Shown here piece after piece: positions 25,491-35,500 of a stretch of 64,000 bases of DNA (position 1 is its first letter; each line of letters starts with the position of its first letter). The stretch spans positions 62,001-126,000 of the forward strand of contig CANNDD010000002.1 of the NCBI GenBank assembly GCA_947503285.1. Direction: 5' to 3'. Made by a program: the position numbers and the translations under genes. This DNA is from an uncultured Croceitalea sp. (GTDB lineage Bacteria; Bacteroidota; Bacteroidia; Flavobacteriales; Flavobacteriaceae). The notes under the pieces are model-generated. The model searched no databases and was not told the origin of the DNA. It was given only the letters and a program-made list of their open reading frames with translations.

Positions 25491-26630
25491 ATGCCCAACT
25501 TTGACTACATTATAATAGGTGCCGGCGCCTCAGGCCTTTTGCTAGCTGATACCTTGGGAAATGATGCTTTCTTTGCCAAAAAATCGATTTTAATACTCGA
25601 TAAAGACCTAAAAAACACCAACGACCGTACTTGGTGTTTTTGGGAAAAAGGAAATGGCGACTTTGACGCTATCACCTATAAGACATGGAGGCATATTTTT
25701 TTTGCCGGTAAGCAACTTCGGCAAACAACGGCCATACATCCTTATCGCTATAAAATGGTCAGGGGGATTGATTTTTATAAACACTATCAATCTAAACTAA
25801 AGCAATATCCGAATATCATAGTAAGACATGAAGAAGTGCTGTCGGTAGCGCAGAAAAGTGATTTTGCGACCGTACACACCACCAGTTCAGTATATCATAC
25901 GCCACAGGTCTTTACCAGTATCTTTGACTACAAAAACCTAAAAAAGAATAGCCAATACCCCATTCTACAACAACATTTTTTGGGCTGGGTGGTCAAGACC
26001 GAAAAACCGATATTCAACCCTGACGAAGCAACATTCATGGACTTTTCCATTCCGCAAAAAGGCAATACACGGTTTATGTACCTACTCCCTTTTGCAGCAA
26101 ACCAGGCCTTGGTAGAATACACTTTATTTTCTGAAACCCCCTTAGAAAGGCAAGAATATGAAAATGCCATCAAAACGTATCTGACCACTAAAGACTCGGG
26201 TGCCTATGAGATTTTAGAAACTGAGACCGGTAGTATTCCCATGACCTGTTATAACTTTCACCAACATAACTCGGCAAACATCGTGCATATCGGCATTGCC
26301 GGCGGTTGGGCCAAGGCAAGCACGGGGTATACCTTTATGAAAACGAATCAAAATGTAAAGAAATTGGCCCATCATCTTAAAAAAGGAAGAAAAGCCATCG
26401 ATTTTAAGACCAAAAACCGTTTCTGGTTTTATGACTTGTTGTTATTGGACATTTTGTACAAACACAACCATCTGGGTCGGTCTATTTTCGAGTCACTCTT
26501 TAAAATGCACAAACCCCAATTGGTCTTCAAGTTCTTGGATGAGAAAACCAATTTATTCGAAGAAATCAAAATAATGTCCGCACCAAGCCCATTGCCTTTT
26601 ATCAAAGCACTTTTAGCTAGGATTTTCTAA
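25491..26630 (+). CDS. crtY: Lycopene cyclase (CrtY type)
   Basis: A 379-residue FAD-dependent enzyme with the N-terminal dinucleotide motif GAGASG (residues 10-15), the family signature NDRTWCFWEKG (about 43-53) and the central FMDFSIPQ and GGWAKASTGYTF motifs. It would convert lycopene to beta-carotene in membranes, a step towards zeaxanthin-type pigments common in marine flavobacteria. Its stop overlaps that of the convergent polyprenyl synthase gene. No phytoene synthase, desaturase or hydroxylase is in the window, so the rest of the carotenoid set is elsewhere. Confidence 0.9.
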   Translation: MPNFDYIIIGAGASGLLLADTLGNDAFFAKKSILILDKDLKNTNDRTWCFWEKGNGDFDAITYKTWRHIFFAGKQLRQTTAIHPYRYKMVRGIDFYKHYQSKLKQYPNIIVRHEEVLSVAQKSDFATVHTTSSVYHTPQVFTSIFDYKNLKKNSQYPILQQHFLGWVVKTEKPIFNPDEATFMDFSIPQKGNTRFMYLLPFAANQALVEYTLFSETPLERQEYENAIKTYLTTKDSGAYEILETETGSIPMTCYNFHQHNSANIVHIGIAGGWAKASTGYTFMKTNQNVKKLAHHLKKGRKAIDFKTKNRFWFYDLLLLDILYKHNHLGRSIFESLFKMHKPQLVFKFLDEKTNLFEEIKIMSAPSPLPFIKALLARIF

Positions 26631-27601
26631 ACCGAACGCATCATAAGATCTTCACCAAAGGCTTTGAATACCGCTTTTCGCCCTTCTGGAAGTTCAATTT
26701 CATCAAGCGCGTCAAAGGCTTTTTGTGTATATTCTTGAATCGCTTTGGTAGTCGCATTCACCGCCCCACTCTCGTTGAATATGGCCTTAACGGCCGCTAT
26801 TTTTGAGGTAGGATCATCGGGTGTAATGGAAAATAAATCATAAAGCTGTTTTTGTTGTGTTTGAGAGGCCCGATCCAGTGATTTCAAGTATAAAAAAGTC
26901 TTTTTGTTCTCGATGATATCGCCACCAACCTGTTTTCCAAAGGTTTTTGGATCTCCGAAGGCATCGAGGTAATCATCTTGAATTTGAAACGCAATACCTA
27001 AATTTCTTCCAAATTCATAGATCAATTCTTGGTTCTTAAGGGTGGTCTTTGCTATAATGGCACCCATTTTCAAGGCACAGGCCACTAGAACAGCCGTTTT
27101 ATACTCAATCATTTTGAGGTATTCTGGTATCGTTACGTCATCGCGCGTCTCAAAATCAACATCGTATTGTTGCCCTTCACAAACAGCCACCGCCGTTTTG
27201 CTGAATAGCTGCACCAATTCTTTGAATACATCGTGGTCATGCGACTCAAATAGTTGGTATGCATTGATCAACATGGCATCACCAGAAAGGATTCCCGTAT
27301 TGATGTCCCACTTTTCATGTACCGTTTGGTTGCCCCTTCGCAATGGGGCACCATCCATAATATCATCATGAACCAATGAAAAATTATGAAATACCTCAAC
27401 GGCCATTGCAGCATTCAAGGCCTGCCGATAATTACCATCAAAAAGTTCCGTCGCCATCAAGGTCAGTACGGGCCGAAGCCGTTTACCCCCCAAGCCAAGG
27501 ATATAGGTGACGGGTTCGTAAAGGTTTTTTGGTTCTTTCGTTTCTAAGGTCTTTTCTAAATAATCGATGAACTCACTTTGATAGAATGCCACAGCCTGCA
27601 T
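26627..27601 (-). CDS. Polyprenyl (geranylgeranyl/farnesyl-type) diphosphate synthase
   Basis: A 324-residue trans-isoprenyl diphosphate synthase. The first Asp-rich motif is HDDIMD (Asp79, Asp80, Asp83), the second is QDDYLD near residue 210, and the basic KRLRP motif precedes the first. The ATG at 27601 is chosen over 27631 because an exact -7 promoter box (27617-27624) lies between them. Chain length cannot be fixed from sequence; the position next to crtY suits a GGPP supply for carotenoids, though a housekeeping octaprenyl or farnesyl role is possible. Confidence 0.9.
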   Translation of the reverse strand: MQAVAFYQSEFIDYLEKTLETKEPKNLYEPVTYILGLGGKRLRPVLTLMATELFDGNYRQALNAAMAVEVFHNFSLVHDDIMDGAPLRRGNQTVHEKWDINTGILSGDAMLINAYQLFESHDHDVFKELVQLFSKTAVAVCEGQQYDVDFETRDDVTIPEYLKMIEYKTAVLVACALKMGAIIAKTTLKNQELIYEFGRNLGIAFQIQDDYLDAFGDPKTFGKQVGGDIIENKKTFLYLKSLDRASQTQQKQLYDLFSITPDDPTSKIAAVKAIFNESGAVNATTKAIQEYTQKAFDALDEIELPEGRKAVFKAFGEDLMMRSV

Positions 27602-27616
27602 AAAAAGTATTTTGCC

Positions 27617-27624
27617 CAAAAATA
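27617..27624 (-). promoter_or_regulatory. Bacteroidota -7 box for the polyprenyl synthase
   Basis: Minus-strand TATTTTTG, an exact TAnnTTTG match. Predicted start near 27613 gives an 11-base leader to the ATG at 27601 and argues against the upstream ATG. Confidence 0.6.
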
Positions 27625-27716
27625 CATTCATTGTTACAAACAGTTGGTATTTGTGTCATATGTACTAACGGTTTTTATCGAAAACGCAATAGAATTATTT
27701 TTTATCGTCTTTATAG

Positions 27717-28274
27717 ATGAAGGGCAAACATAAACCTGGAATGGAAAAAGGGGGAACTACAAATTCACTTAATGATTTTTTCAAAGAAGAGTACCATTCG
27801 CTCAAAGGTTATGTGCGCTCTAAAATTGGGGACACTGTCGATAGTGATGCCGAAGATATCATTCAAGAGGTTGCCCTACGCATTTTCTCAAGACCCAAAG
27901 ATGCCTTGCCCATTACCAATATAGGCGGGTTTGTCTACAGTGCCATACGAAACAGGATCATTGATGTAATGCGTACCAAAAAAGAAAAAATCGATGATGA
28001 AAGAACATTGGAAAACCTTTGGACGGAATTTGCGGGACTTTTCTATGATGGGCAAGAGTCCCATTTTTCAGAACCATTGAAAGAACGGCTCAAAGTAGCC
28101 ATTCTAGAACTAAAACCGGCCTATAAAGCTATAATCATAGCGGTCGACTTTGAAGGATATACCTATAGGGAAATTGCTGAGGAAACAGGAATCTCTTTAG
28201 GTACGTTAATGTCAAGAAGGCATCGAGCCATATCAATATTATCAAAAAACCTAGCATCAAAAAAAGAAGTTTAA
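27717..28274 (+). CDS. ECF-type RNA polymerase sigma factor
   Basis: A 185-residue sigma-70 family protein: region 2 (DAEDIIQEVALRIFS, about residues 43-57) and region 4 (YTYREIAEETGISLGTLMSRRHRAI, about 150-174). It is followed within 10 bases by a small membrane protein and then a 48-residue frame, which may modulate it; neither carries a recognisable zinc anti-sigma motif. It is divergent from the polyprenyl synthase gene. Confidence 0.9.
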   Translation: MKGKHKPGMEKGGTTNSLNDFFKEEYHSLKGYVRSKIGDTVDSDAEDIIQEVALRIFSRPKDALPITNIGGFVYSAIRNRIIDVMRTKKEKIDDERTLENLWTEFAGLFYDGQESHFSEPLKERLKVAILELKPAYKAIIIAVDFEGYTYREIAEETGISLGTLMSRRHRAISILSKNLASKKEV

Positions 28275-28284
28275 AACTAGTATT

Positions 28285-28698
28285 ATGAAACAGAAACAGA
28301 ACATTGAAAATCATGTCAAGAATACGGTCACCAATTATGTAAGCAAGGGTGTTAAAATCGTTTTCTTCATACTTTTTGGTATTGCGATCGCCTTTTTAGT
28401 CGGTTACCTCGTAATGCGTTTGTGGAATTGGCTGATGCCAGAGCTCTTTGGGCTTACAGCACTAAATTATTGGCAAGCAGTGGGATTATTGATCTTGGCC
28501 AAAATCATCTTTGGCTTTGGCGGTGGTAGCGGGCCTGGTAAAAAGACCCATGCCAGAAAAACTTCGAGATTCAAGAAATGTAATACGTTACGAAGCGATT
28601 TTTCAGAATGGAAGTACTATGACGAGTTTTGGAGTCAAGAGGGTGAAAAAGCCTTTCAAGACTACTTGCGACGAAAGCAAACTGAAAATAAAGCGTAA
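28285..28698 (+). CDS. Hypothetical membrane protein linked to an ECF sigma factor
   Basis: A 137-residue protein with two hydrophobic helices (about residues 24-43 and 54-73, the latter YWQAVGLLILAKIIFGFGGG) and a charged C-terminal tail with the pattern EWKYYDEFWSQEGEKAFQDYLRR. It begins 10 bases after the sigma-factor stop and ends 2 bases before the next small gene. Membrane position and coupling suggest it may act as an anti-sigma or sensor, which is inference. Confidence 0.72.
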   Translation: MKQKQNIENHVKNTVTNYVSKGVKIVFFILFGIAIAFLVGYLVMRLWNWLMPELFGLTALNYWQAVGLLILAKIIFGFGGGSGPGKKTHARKTSRFKKCNTLRSDFSEWKYYDEFWSQEGEKAFQDYLRRKQTENKA

Positions 28699-28700
28699 CG

Positions 28701-28847
28701 ATGGACGAAAAGAACGATTCAAAGAAACATAGGTATCAATACAAGGCCTTTTTCTGGAGTTTAGGAAATAAAATAACGGTTCAGTCCAAAAATCGTGAGG
28801 TCAATCGTCATAGTACGGATATTTACCCCAATGAACATGAAAATTAA
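28701..28847 (+). CDS. Small hypothetical protein (48 aa)
   Basis: An ATG frame beginning 2 bases after the membrane protein stop and ending at TAA 28845-28847. It is hydrophilic with an aromatic centre (KHRYQYKAFFWSLGNK) and no cysteines or membrane helix. Tight spacing after two operon genes is the main support. Function unknown. Confidence 0.55.
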   Translation: MDEKNDSKKHRYQYKAFFWSLGNKITVQSKNREVNRHSTDIYPNEHEN

Positions 28848-28874
28848 CGATTCGTTAAAAAAATGCAAAACTTC

Positions 28875-28902
28875 GGAAACTTTTTTTGTTTTTAAAGTTT
28901 CC
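28875..28902. promoter_or_regulatory. TetR-type operator palindrome
   Basis: GGAAACTTT (28875-28883) and AAAGTTTCC (28894-28902) form a perfect 9-bp inverted repeat with a 10-base spacer; it spans the -33 TTG of the promoter for the tetR-efflux operon, the expected site for autorepression. Confidence 0.65.
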
Positions 28903-28914
28903 AAGATACATTTG
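28886..28914 (+). promoter_or_regulatory. Promoter (TTG-N18-TAnnTTTG) of the tetR-RND efflux operon
   Basis: TTG at 28886-28888 and TACATTTG at 28907-28914, spaced by 18 bases. Predicted start near 28918, 7 bases before the ATG at 28925; this excludes the upstream in-frame start at 28886. Confidence 0.7.
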
Positions 28915-28924
28915 TCAATCATTT

Positions 28925-29530
28925 ATGCGTGATAAGATTTTACATACGGCCACCGACCTTTTCTTAAATCTAGGTTTTAAGAGCGTAACCATGGATGATT
29001 TGGCCAATGAAATGGGTATTTCGAAAAAAACGATTTACTCCCATTTCGAGAATAAGACCAAGTTGGTCGAAGAAGCTACCACACAACTCTTCTGGGAGAT
29101 CTCAGATGGTATCGATGAAATTGTCGCCCTAAAGAAAAACCCGATTGAAGAGCTTTATGAAATCAAGAAGTTCGTCATGTCAAAGTTAAAGGACGAAAAG
29201 GCATCCCCACAGTACCAATTAAGAAAATATTATCCCAAGTTGTTCGATACCCTTAGAAAAAAGGAGTTCGAAGTGATGCAAGATTGCGTGGTCGACAATA
29301 TAAAAAGGGGTATTGACATCGGTATTTATCGCGAAAACCTCAACATTCAATTTGTGGCGCGTATTTATTTTATGGGGGTCTTAAGTTTGGGCGACCATGA
29401 CCTTTTTCCCAGTACCATGTTTACCAAGGTCGATCTCGAAGACTATTACCTAGAATACCATCTCAGGGGAATCGTAACCCCTGAAGGGCGAAAAATTTTA
29501 AACAAAACCATCAATTCAAACCAAGAATAA
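28925..29530 (+). CDS. TetR/AcrR-family transcriptional regulator
   Basis: A 201-residue protein with an N-terminal helix-turn-helix (ILHTATDLFLNLGFKSVTMDDLANEMGISKKTIYSHFENKTKLVEEA, about residues 4-50) and a ligand-binding helical domain. Its stop overlaps the tolC start by one base (TAATG). It most likely represses its own operon, encoding an RND efflux system, through the palindrome at 28875-28902. The inducer is unknown. Confidence 0.92.
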   Translation: MRDKILHTATDLFLNLGFKSVTMDDLANEMGISKKTIYSHFENKTKLVEEATTQLFWEISDGIDEIVALKKNPIEELYEIKKFVMSKLKDEKASPQYQLRKYYPKLFDTLRKKEFEVMQDCVVDNIKRGIDIGIYRENLNIQFVARIYFMGVLSLGDHDLFPSTMFTKVDLEDYYLEYHLRGIVTPEGRKILNKTINSNQE

Positions 29531-30888
29531 TGCGAAAGACCATTGCATCCATAATTCTCTTAGTATCCCTAATAGCAAGTGCCCAAGAACAAAAAACCAA
29601 TTTTAGTTTAAACGAGGCCATAGCACATGCCCTTGAACACAATTATAGTGTCATCAATGCCAACAGGGATATCGTAGATGCCCAAAAACAAAAATGGCAG
29701 ACCATTGCCACTGGACTACCACAAATCAGCGGTGCTGTCAGTTATCAAAATCAAATTATACAACCGATAAACCAGTTTCCTTCCATACTGGTCCCTGAAG
29801 AGTTTCTTCCACCAGGTACGGTTCAAGGCCCTGATACGTTCATACCTATCGTTTTTGGTCCGCCCCAAACCGCGACGGCCACGGCTACCCTAAAACAGCA
29901 GATCTTCGATGGATCATACATCGTGGGGGTTCAGGCCACAAAGGCATTTTTGAGTTTTAGTCAGAACAACAAGGAAAAAACGGACCTTGAGATTCGAAAG
30001 GCAGTCGTTGAGGCCTATGGCAACGTATTGTTGGCAAAAGAAAGTGTGGCGATTTTCGAAAAGAACAAGACCACCTTGGAAAAGAACCTTTATGAGACCA
30101 CAAAGGTCTTTGAGAACGGCCTCGGTGATGAAGAAAGTGTAGACCAGCTGCAGATTACCTTATCATCTATTGACAACCAGCTCAAAAATGCCGTCCGTCT
30201 TGAAAAGATCACACTGCAAATGTTGAATTTGATCATGGGTATTGCCATTGAGGCACCCACCCAATTAACTGACGACCTGAATACCCTAACACAAGATAAA
30301 ATCGACCTTCAAGCGATAGGTACACCTTTCAACATTGAGAACAATACCGACTATAAGTTGGCCCTCAACCTGAACGAACAGCGTTTTTATGAGCTTAAGT
30401 TAGAGAAAAGCCGGGCCCTACCGACCTTGAATGCCTTTGTCAACTACGGGGGGAGTTCCTTTAGTGATAGTTTCAATTTTCTAAGTTCTGGCCAACAATG
30501 GTTTGAACAGTCGGTATTGGGTTTCGACCTAAGTATCCCGATCTTTAGTTCTTTGGGTCGAAGTGCCGCTACACAGCGGGCCAAGATCGCCCTAGAGAAA
30601 GCGAAGACCCAACTTACAGAGGCAGAACAGCAAATTACGCTACAGCTCGAACGGGCCAAGAGTGATTATGTTTTTGCTATTGAAGAATATGAAACCTCAA
30701 AACAAAACCTAGAGCTGGCAGAACGTATCGAAAATAAAAACCAAATCAAGTATACCGAAGGTTTGGCGACCAGTTTTGAATTGCGGCAGGCCCAAACGCA
30801 ATTGTATACCAGCCAACAAGAGTTTCTACAATCAATGGTCAATGTCATCAATCGTAAAACCGACCTTGAAATCATTATAAATCAATAG
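29530..30888 (+). CDS. TolC-family outer-membrane efflux protein
   Basis: A 452-residue outer-membrane factor with a signal peptide (about 1-18, ASAQ) and two internally similar OEP repeats (FSLNEAIAHALEHNYSVINANRDIVDAQKQKW near the N-terminus, and the second near residues 270-450 with LELAERIENKNQIKYTEGLATSFELRQAQTQL). It forms the exit duct for the adaptor and permease encoded downstream. Coupled to tetR by a one-base overlap. Confidence 0.93.
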   Translation: MRKTIASIILLVSLIASAQEQKTNFSLNEAIAHALEHNYSVINANRDIVDAQKQKWQTIATGLPQISGAVSYQNQIIQPINQFPSILVPEEFLPPGTVQGPDTFIPIVFGPPQTATATATLKQQIFDGSYIVGVQATKAFLSFSQNNKEKTDLEIRKAVVEAYGNVLLAKESVAIFEKNKTTLEKNLYETTKVFENGLGDEESVDQLQITLSSIDNQLKNAVRLEKITLQMLNLIMGIAIEAPTQLTDDLNTLTQDKIDLQAIGTPFNIENNTDYKLALNLNEQRFYELKLEKSRALPTLNAFVNYGGSSFSDSFNFLSSGQQWFEQSVLGFDLSIPIFSSLGRSAATQRAKIALEKAKTQLTEAEQQITLQLERAKSDYVFAIEEYETSKQNLELAERIENKNQIKYTEGLATSFELRQAQTQLYTSQQEFLQSMVNVINRKTDLEIIINQ

Positions 30889-30891
30889 TTG

Positions 30892-31302
30892 TTGATGAGT
30901 TGAAAAGTTTAGAGTTAAAAATATGAAGCAGTTTTCATTTGAAAAATTGAATGTATGGCAAAAATCTAGAGCTTTATCAGTAATGATATACGGAGTAACC
31001 AAAAAATATCCACCTGATGAAAAATTCGGATTGACCAGTCAAATGCGTCGCTCGGCAATATCAATTGCTTCTAATATCGCTGAAGGAACTGGGAGACATT
31101 CCCCAAAAGATAAAGCTAGATTTACGGAGATTGCGTACGGTTCAACCTTGGAGCTCTTAAATCAAACTATACTATCAAATGACTTGGAATATTTAAATAA
31201 TACGGATTTAGAAATAATAAGAAAACAATTATCAGAAATAACGGCAATGTTAGATGGTCTATATAAAGCTCAGCTAAACGCTTAAACATATCAACTAATA
31301 AA
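30892..31302. mobile_element. Candidate inserted cassette: four-helix-bundle gene bounded by imperfect inverted repeats
   Basis: Bases 30892-30910 match the reverse complement of 31284-31302 at 15 of 19 positions. The ends flank the four-helix-bundle gene inside an otherwise compact efflux operon. No transposase is present. The arrangement recalls the intervening sequences of 23S rRNA, where such proteins are encoded inside an insert with complementary ends. AT-rich ends make chance matching possible. Confidence 0.4.
30923..31285 (+). CDS. Four-helix-bundle protein (23S rRNA intervening-sequence protein family)
   Basis: A 120-residue all-helical protein with the family marks FEKLNVWQKSRALSVMIYG at the start, GLTSQMRRSAISIASNIAEGTGRHS in the middle (about residues 37-61) and the C-terminal LSEITAMLDGLYKAQL. 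It belongs to the four-helix-bundle family related to rRNA intervening-sequence proteins and to Avd accessory proteins of diversity-generating retroelements; cellular function is unknown. It sits between tolC and the adaptor gene, its DNA is more AT-rich than those neighbours, and inverted repeats flank it. Confidence 0.88.
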   Translation: MKQFSFEKLNVWQKSRALSVMIYGVTKKYPPDEKFGLTSQMRRSAISIASNIAEGTGRHSPKDKARFTEIAYGSTLELLNQTILSNDLEYLNNTDLEIIRKQLSEITAMLDGLYKAQLNA

Positions 31303-31313
31303 CTAATTTAATT

Positions 31314-32504
31314 ATGAAAAACGTACTATCAATCTTAATAATGGCAATACTGGTTGCCTCATGTGGTGGTGGCTCAGACGCCTCAGTTTCAGCGGTTATC
31401 GAAAGCAAGGACATTGACGCGATTCGGGCAAAAAGAAGTGCAATTGCAGAACAACAAAAAGCACTGGATAATGAGGTTAAGCAGTTAGACTCTGCCATTG
31501 CCGAACTTGACGACAATGCCAAACTTCCCTTGGTAACCACGTTTAAGACCAAAGCGGAAAAGTTTATCCACTATCTAGAATTGCAAGGTGATGTCATGAC
31601 CAAACAAAATGTACTGATCTACCCTGAAATGGCAGGTACACTTTATAGGGTCTATGTAAAAAAGGGCCAAAAAGTCAAAAAAGGCCAGATTTTGGCTTCT
31701 ATCGATGATGGCGGACTTTCAAGTCAGTTGGCACAACTCAAGACCCAAGCCGATTTGGCAAAAACCACCTTTGATCGTCAAAAGAGATTGTGGGAACAGA
31801 ACATCGGTTCTGAAATTCAATACCTTCAGGCCAAAACACAATATGAAGCACAGACGAATACGGTAAAACAGTTGGAAAGTCAATTGGCCAAATCTTCGAT
31901 CCGCGCTCCTTTTTCAGGGGTTATTGACGATATCATAAAAGATCAAGGTACCGTGGTAAGTCCGGGTCCAGGTTCAGAAGTTTTTAGAATTGTGAACCTA
32001 TCCAATATGTATGTTGAGGTCGAGGTACCCGAATCACATCTGACCAACGTTGTACCCGGTAAAACGGCACAGGTATCGTTTCCTGTGTTGGGCGAGACCG
32101 TAGAAACTCAAATACGTCAAACAGGCAACTTCATCAACCCTTCAAACCGGTCTTTCACGGTTGAAATTCCCGTGCCGAACGATAAAGGAACTATAAAACC
32201 CAACCTAACAGCCATTGCCAAAATCAATGACTACACGAAAGAAGACGCCATCTTGATTCCCCAAAGTGTCGTATCTGAAAATGCCGCTGGGGAACAGTAC
32301 GTTTACCTAGCTGAAAATAATGGTTCAGATACACAAGGCATTGCCAAAAGGGTGATTATAGAAACAGGCAAGACACAAGGTGATAATGTGGAAGTGGTTT
32401 CTGGATTGGTAGCGGGCAATAATATTATTGTCGAAGGTGCACGAAGTGTTCGTGACAACCAACAAGTGAAAGTTCGTAATGAAATGAAAACCGTCAATAA
32501 CTAA
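31314..32504 (+). CDS. RND efflux periplasmic adaptor (membrane fusion protein)
   Basis: A 396-residue lipoprotein (lipobox LVASC, Cys17). A coiled-coil region rich in Ala/Glu/Lys (about residues 30-70) precedes the biotinyl-lipoyl half-motifs GTLYRVYVKKGQKVKKGQILASIDD, the alpha-hairpin (about 135-195), the second lipoyl half SSIRAPFSGVIDDIIKDQG, and the beta-barrel domain. It joins the permease to TolC. It ends 4 bases before the permease ATG. Confidence 0.93.
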   Translation: MKNVLSILIMAILVASCGGGSDASVSAVIESKDIDAIRAKRSAIAEQQKALDNEVKQLDSAIAELDDNAKLPLVTTFKTKAEKFIHYLELQGDVMTKQNVLIYPEMAGTLYRVYVKKGQKVKKGQILASIDDGGLSSQLAQLKTQADLAKTTFDRQKRLWEQNIGSEIQYLQAKTQYEAQTNTVKQLESQLAKSSIRAPFSGVIDDIIKDQGTVVSPGPGSEVFRIVNLSNMYVEVEVPESHLTNVVPGKTAQVSFPVLGETVETQIRQTGNFINPSNRSFTVEIPVPNDKGTIKPNLTAIAKINDYTKEDAILIPQSVVSENAAGEQYVYLAENNGSDTQGIAKRVIIETGKTQGDNVEVVSGLVAGNNIIVEGARSVRDNQQVKVRNEMKTVNN

Positions 32505-32508
32505 AATC

Positions 32509-35500
32509 ATGGAAAAAGCCAAAAAGAACGCAAATAAAGAATTTCGCCTTTCTTCATGGGCCATTGACAATCCTTCGGTCATCTATGTGATGATCGCAAT
32601 TTTCTTGTTCATTGGTATTTCTTCATATTTCGCGATGCCCAGGGAAGAATTTCCTGAAGCGGTAGAGACCAAAATCTATGTAAGTACGGTCTACCCTGGC
32701 AACACGGCCGAAGATATGGAACGCTTGATTACCGATCCGCTCGAAGAACGGTTGAAGAACGTCAGCAATTTTGTAGAGATGACCTCAACATCGCAAGAAG
32801 ACTATTCCATGGTCGTAGTCGAATTTGATGAGGGTATCGCCGTAGAGTCGGCCAAACAAAAAGTAAAAGACGAGGTCGATGGCGAAAAAGCAAGTGAAGA
32901 TTGGCCCGTATTCAATGGCGCAAAAGTGGAGCCCAATGTGTTCGACTTAAACCTAGCGGAATCTTTTCCTATTCTCAATGTGAACCTTACTGGGGATTAT
33001 CCGGTAGAAAAACTCAAGGAATTTGCCGAGTATCTTGAAGATGAAATCGAGAACCTTGAGGAAATCAAACAGGTGGATATTCGCGGGGCCCAAGACAAAG
33101 AGGTAGAAGTAGCCGTGGATATCAATAAGATGATGGCGGCCAAAGTGAACTTCGACAATGTTATTCAGGCCATCGCCAATGGCAATATGACCATGTCTGC
33201 CGGAAACTTGATCACAAGTGGGCAACGCAGAACGATTCGAATCACGGGTGAGATCGAAAAACCCGCTGAGCTTAACGACTTTGTGGTGAAATCTGAAAAT
33301 GGGGTCGTGTATTTAAGGGATATTGCCCAAGTATCTTTTTCTGAAGAAGATAAAACTACCTACGCCAGAGAAATGGGTGAAAGCGTGGTAATGTTGGACA
33401 TCAAGAAGAGATCTGGCAAAAACGAGGTCGAGGCCACCAAAAAAATAAAGGCCCTAGTTACCAAGGCACAAAAAGACTATTTGCCCGAAGATTTGGATGT
33501 TAGTTTTGCCAATGACAGCAGCAGTGCAACACTCAATCAAGTAGACGATTTAGTGAACAACATTATTTTCGGAATCATTCTGGTGGTTACCGTATTGATG
33601 TTCTTCTTAGGGTTTAGAAATGCCCTTTTCGTTGGTTTTGCCATTCCGATGTCGATGTTCATGTCATTCATGATCTTATCGGCATTGGGCTACACCTTAA
33701 ATACCATGATCTTGTTTGGTTTGATTATGGGCTTGGGTATGCTGGTGGATAATGGGGTCGTTGTGGTTGAAAACGTGTATCGTTTAATGGAGCAAGAAGG
33801 TATGTCACGCAAAGAAGCAGCGAAAAAGGGTATTGGTGAAATTGCCATTCCGATTATCATTTCAACGGCAACAACAATTGCAGCTTTTATTCCTCTAGGT
33901 ATGTGGCCGGGCATTATGGGCGAATTCATGATATACTTCCCTATCACGCTGTCAGTGGTTTTGGGCTCATCACTATTCGTTGCCATATTCATGAATTCTA
34001 TGTTGGTTTCCAGATTTATGGAAATAGGGGAAAAAACCTTGACTAGAAAACAACTGATCCGTATAAGTTTGATACTTGGCGGTTTTGGCGCCTTCATTTA
34101 TATAGTAGGTGGTCAAGTTCGTGGCCTGGGAACCCTGATGGTCGTAATTGCGGCCCTATTCTGGCTTTACAAATATTTCTTAAAACCATGGGCGAACCGT
34201 TTTCAAAAAAATAGCTTGGTTAAGCTTGAAAATTGGTATGAAAGAAGATTGATGCATGCCCTTCGCGGTAAAAATGTGTATTGGTATTTTGGGGTTACCA
34301 TCATTTTACTGATTGCGGCCTTTGTTTCCTTTGGCGCCTCAGTAGGTAGTGAACGGACCAAATTGGAGTTCTTTCCCGACAATACCCCGAAAGAAGTCTA
34401 TATCTATATTGAATATCCACAGGGAACGGATATCGATAAAACCAATATGCTAACGAAGGCAATTGAAGAAAAAGTCTATGGTATCATCAAAGACGAAAAA
34501 TACTATGATCAATCCGGTGAGAACCTTTTAGTGGATACCGGTGTATCACAGGTAGGCAAGGGCGCTGAAAATCCGTTTACCGAAGCTGGATCTGCAGCAG
34601 ATATGCCCCACCGGGGAAAAATAACCCTATCCATGCAAGAGTTCCGGTTTCGGGAGGGAATGGATACCGAAAAGCTGAGGCTGCGCATACAAAATGAGCT
34701 AGCCGATGTGTATCCCGGGGTTACTATTTCCGTTGAAAAAGATGCGGTAGGCCCACCAGCGGGTTATCCGGTAAATGTAGAATTGATCGGTCAAAACTAT
34801 GATACCCTAATCAATGTGGCAGAGCGTATGAAAGGCTTCCTTAACGCTAAAAGCATTGACGGTATGGAGGGCCTTAAGGTCGATGTGAATAAAGGAAGCC
34901 CAGGGATGCAGGTAATCGTAGATAGACAAAAAGCCGGTGAACTGGGCATATCAGTGGGTCAAGTAGGGCAACAATTACGAAGGTCGTTATTCGGTGACAA
35001 AGCCAGTGTCTACAAGAAAGATGGTGAAGATTATGATATCAATGTGCGGTTCAATGAAGATTTGAGGTATAACACCAGTGCGCTGTTCAACCAAAATATT
35101 ATTTTCAGGGACCAGGCGTCGGGGCAAATTAAGGAAGTACCCATTTCTGCAGTGGCGTCTCGCAAGAACACATCTTCTTTCAATGCCATAAAACACATCA
35201 ACGGACAACGCGTAGTGACCGTTTATTCAGGCTTGAAACCAGGTGGTAATGCCAATATCATAGTTGACCAGATAAAAAAGGAAATGGAAAACTTTAAAGG
35301 CATGCCCGATGGTGTAAAGATTGATTATACGGGGGAATTGGAGGAACAGGCAAAGCAGCAGGCATTTTTAATGGGTGCCTTCTTCTCAGGCTTGGGCCTT
35401 ATCATGCTCATTTTAATCTTTCAATTTGGTGGTATCTCAAAACCCGCCATTATAATGATGGCCATTTTTCTAAGTTTCATCGGGGTTTTTGGTGGACTGG

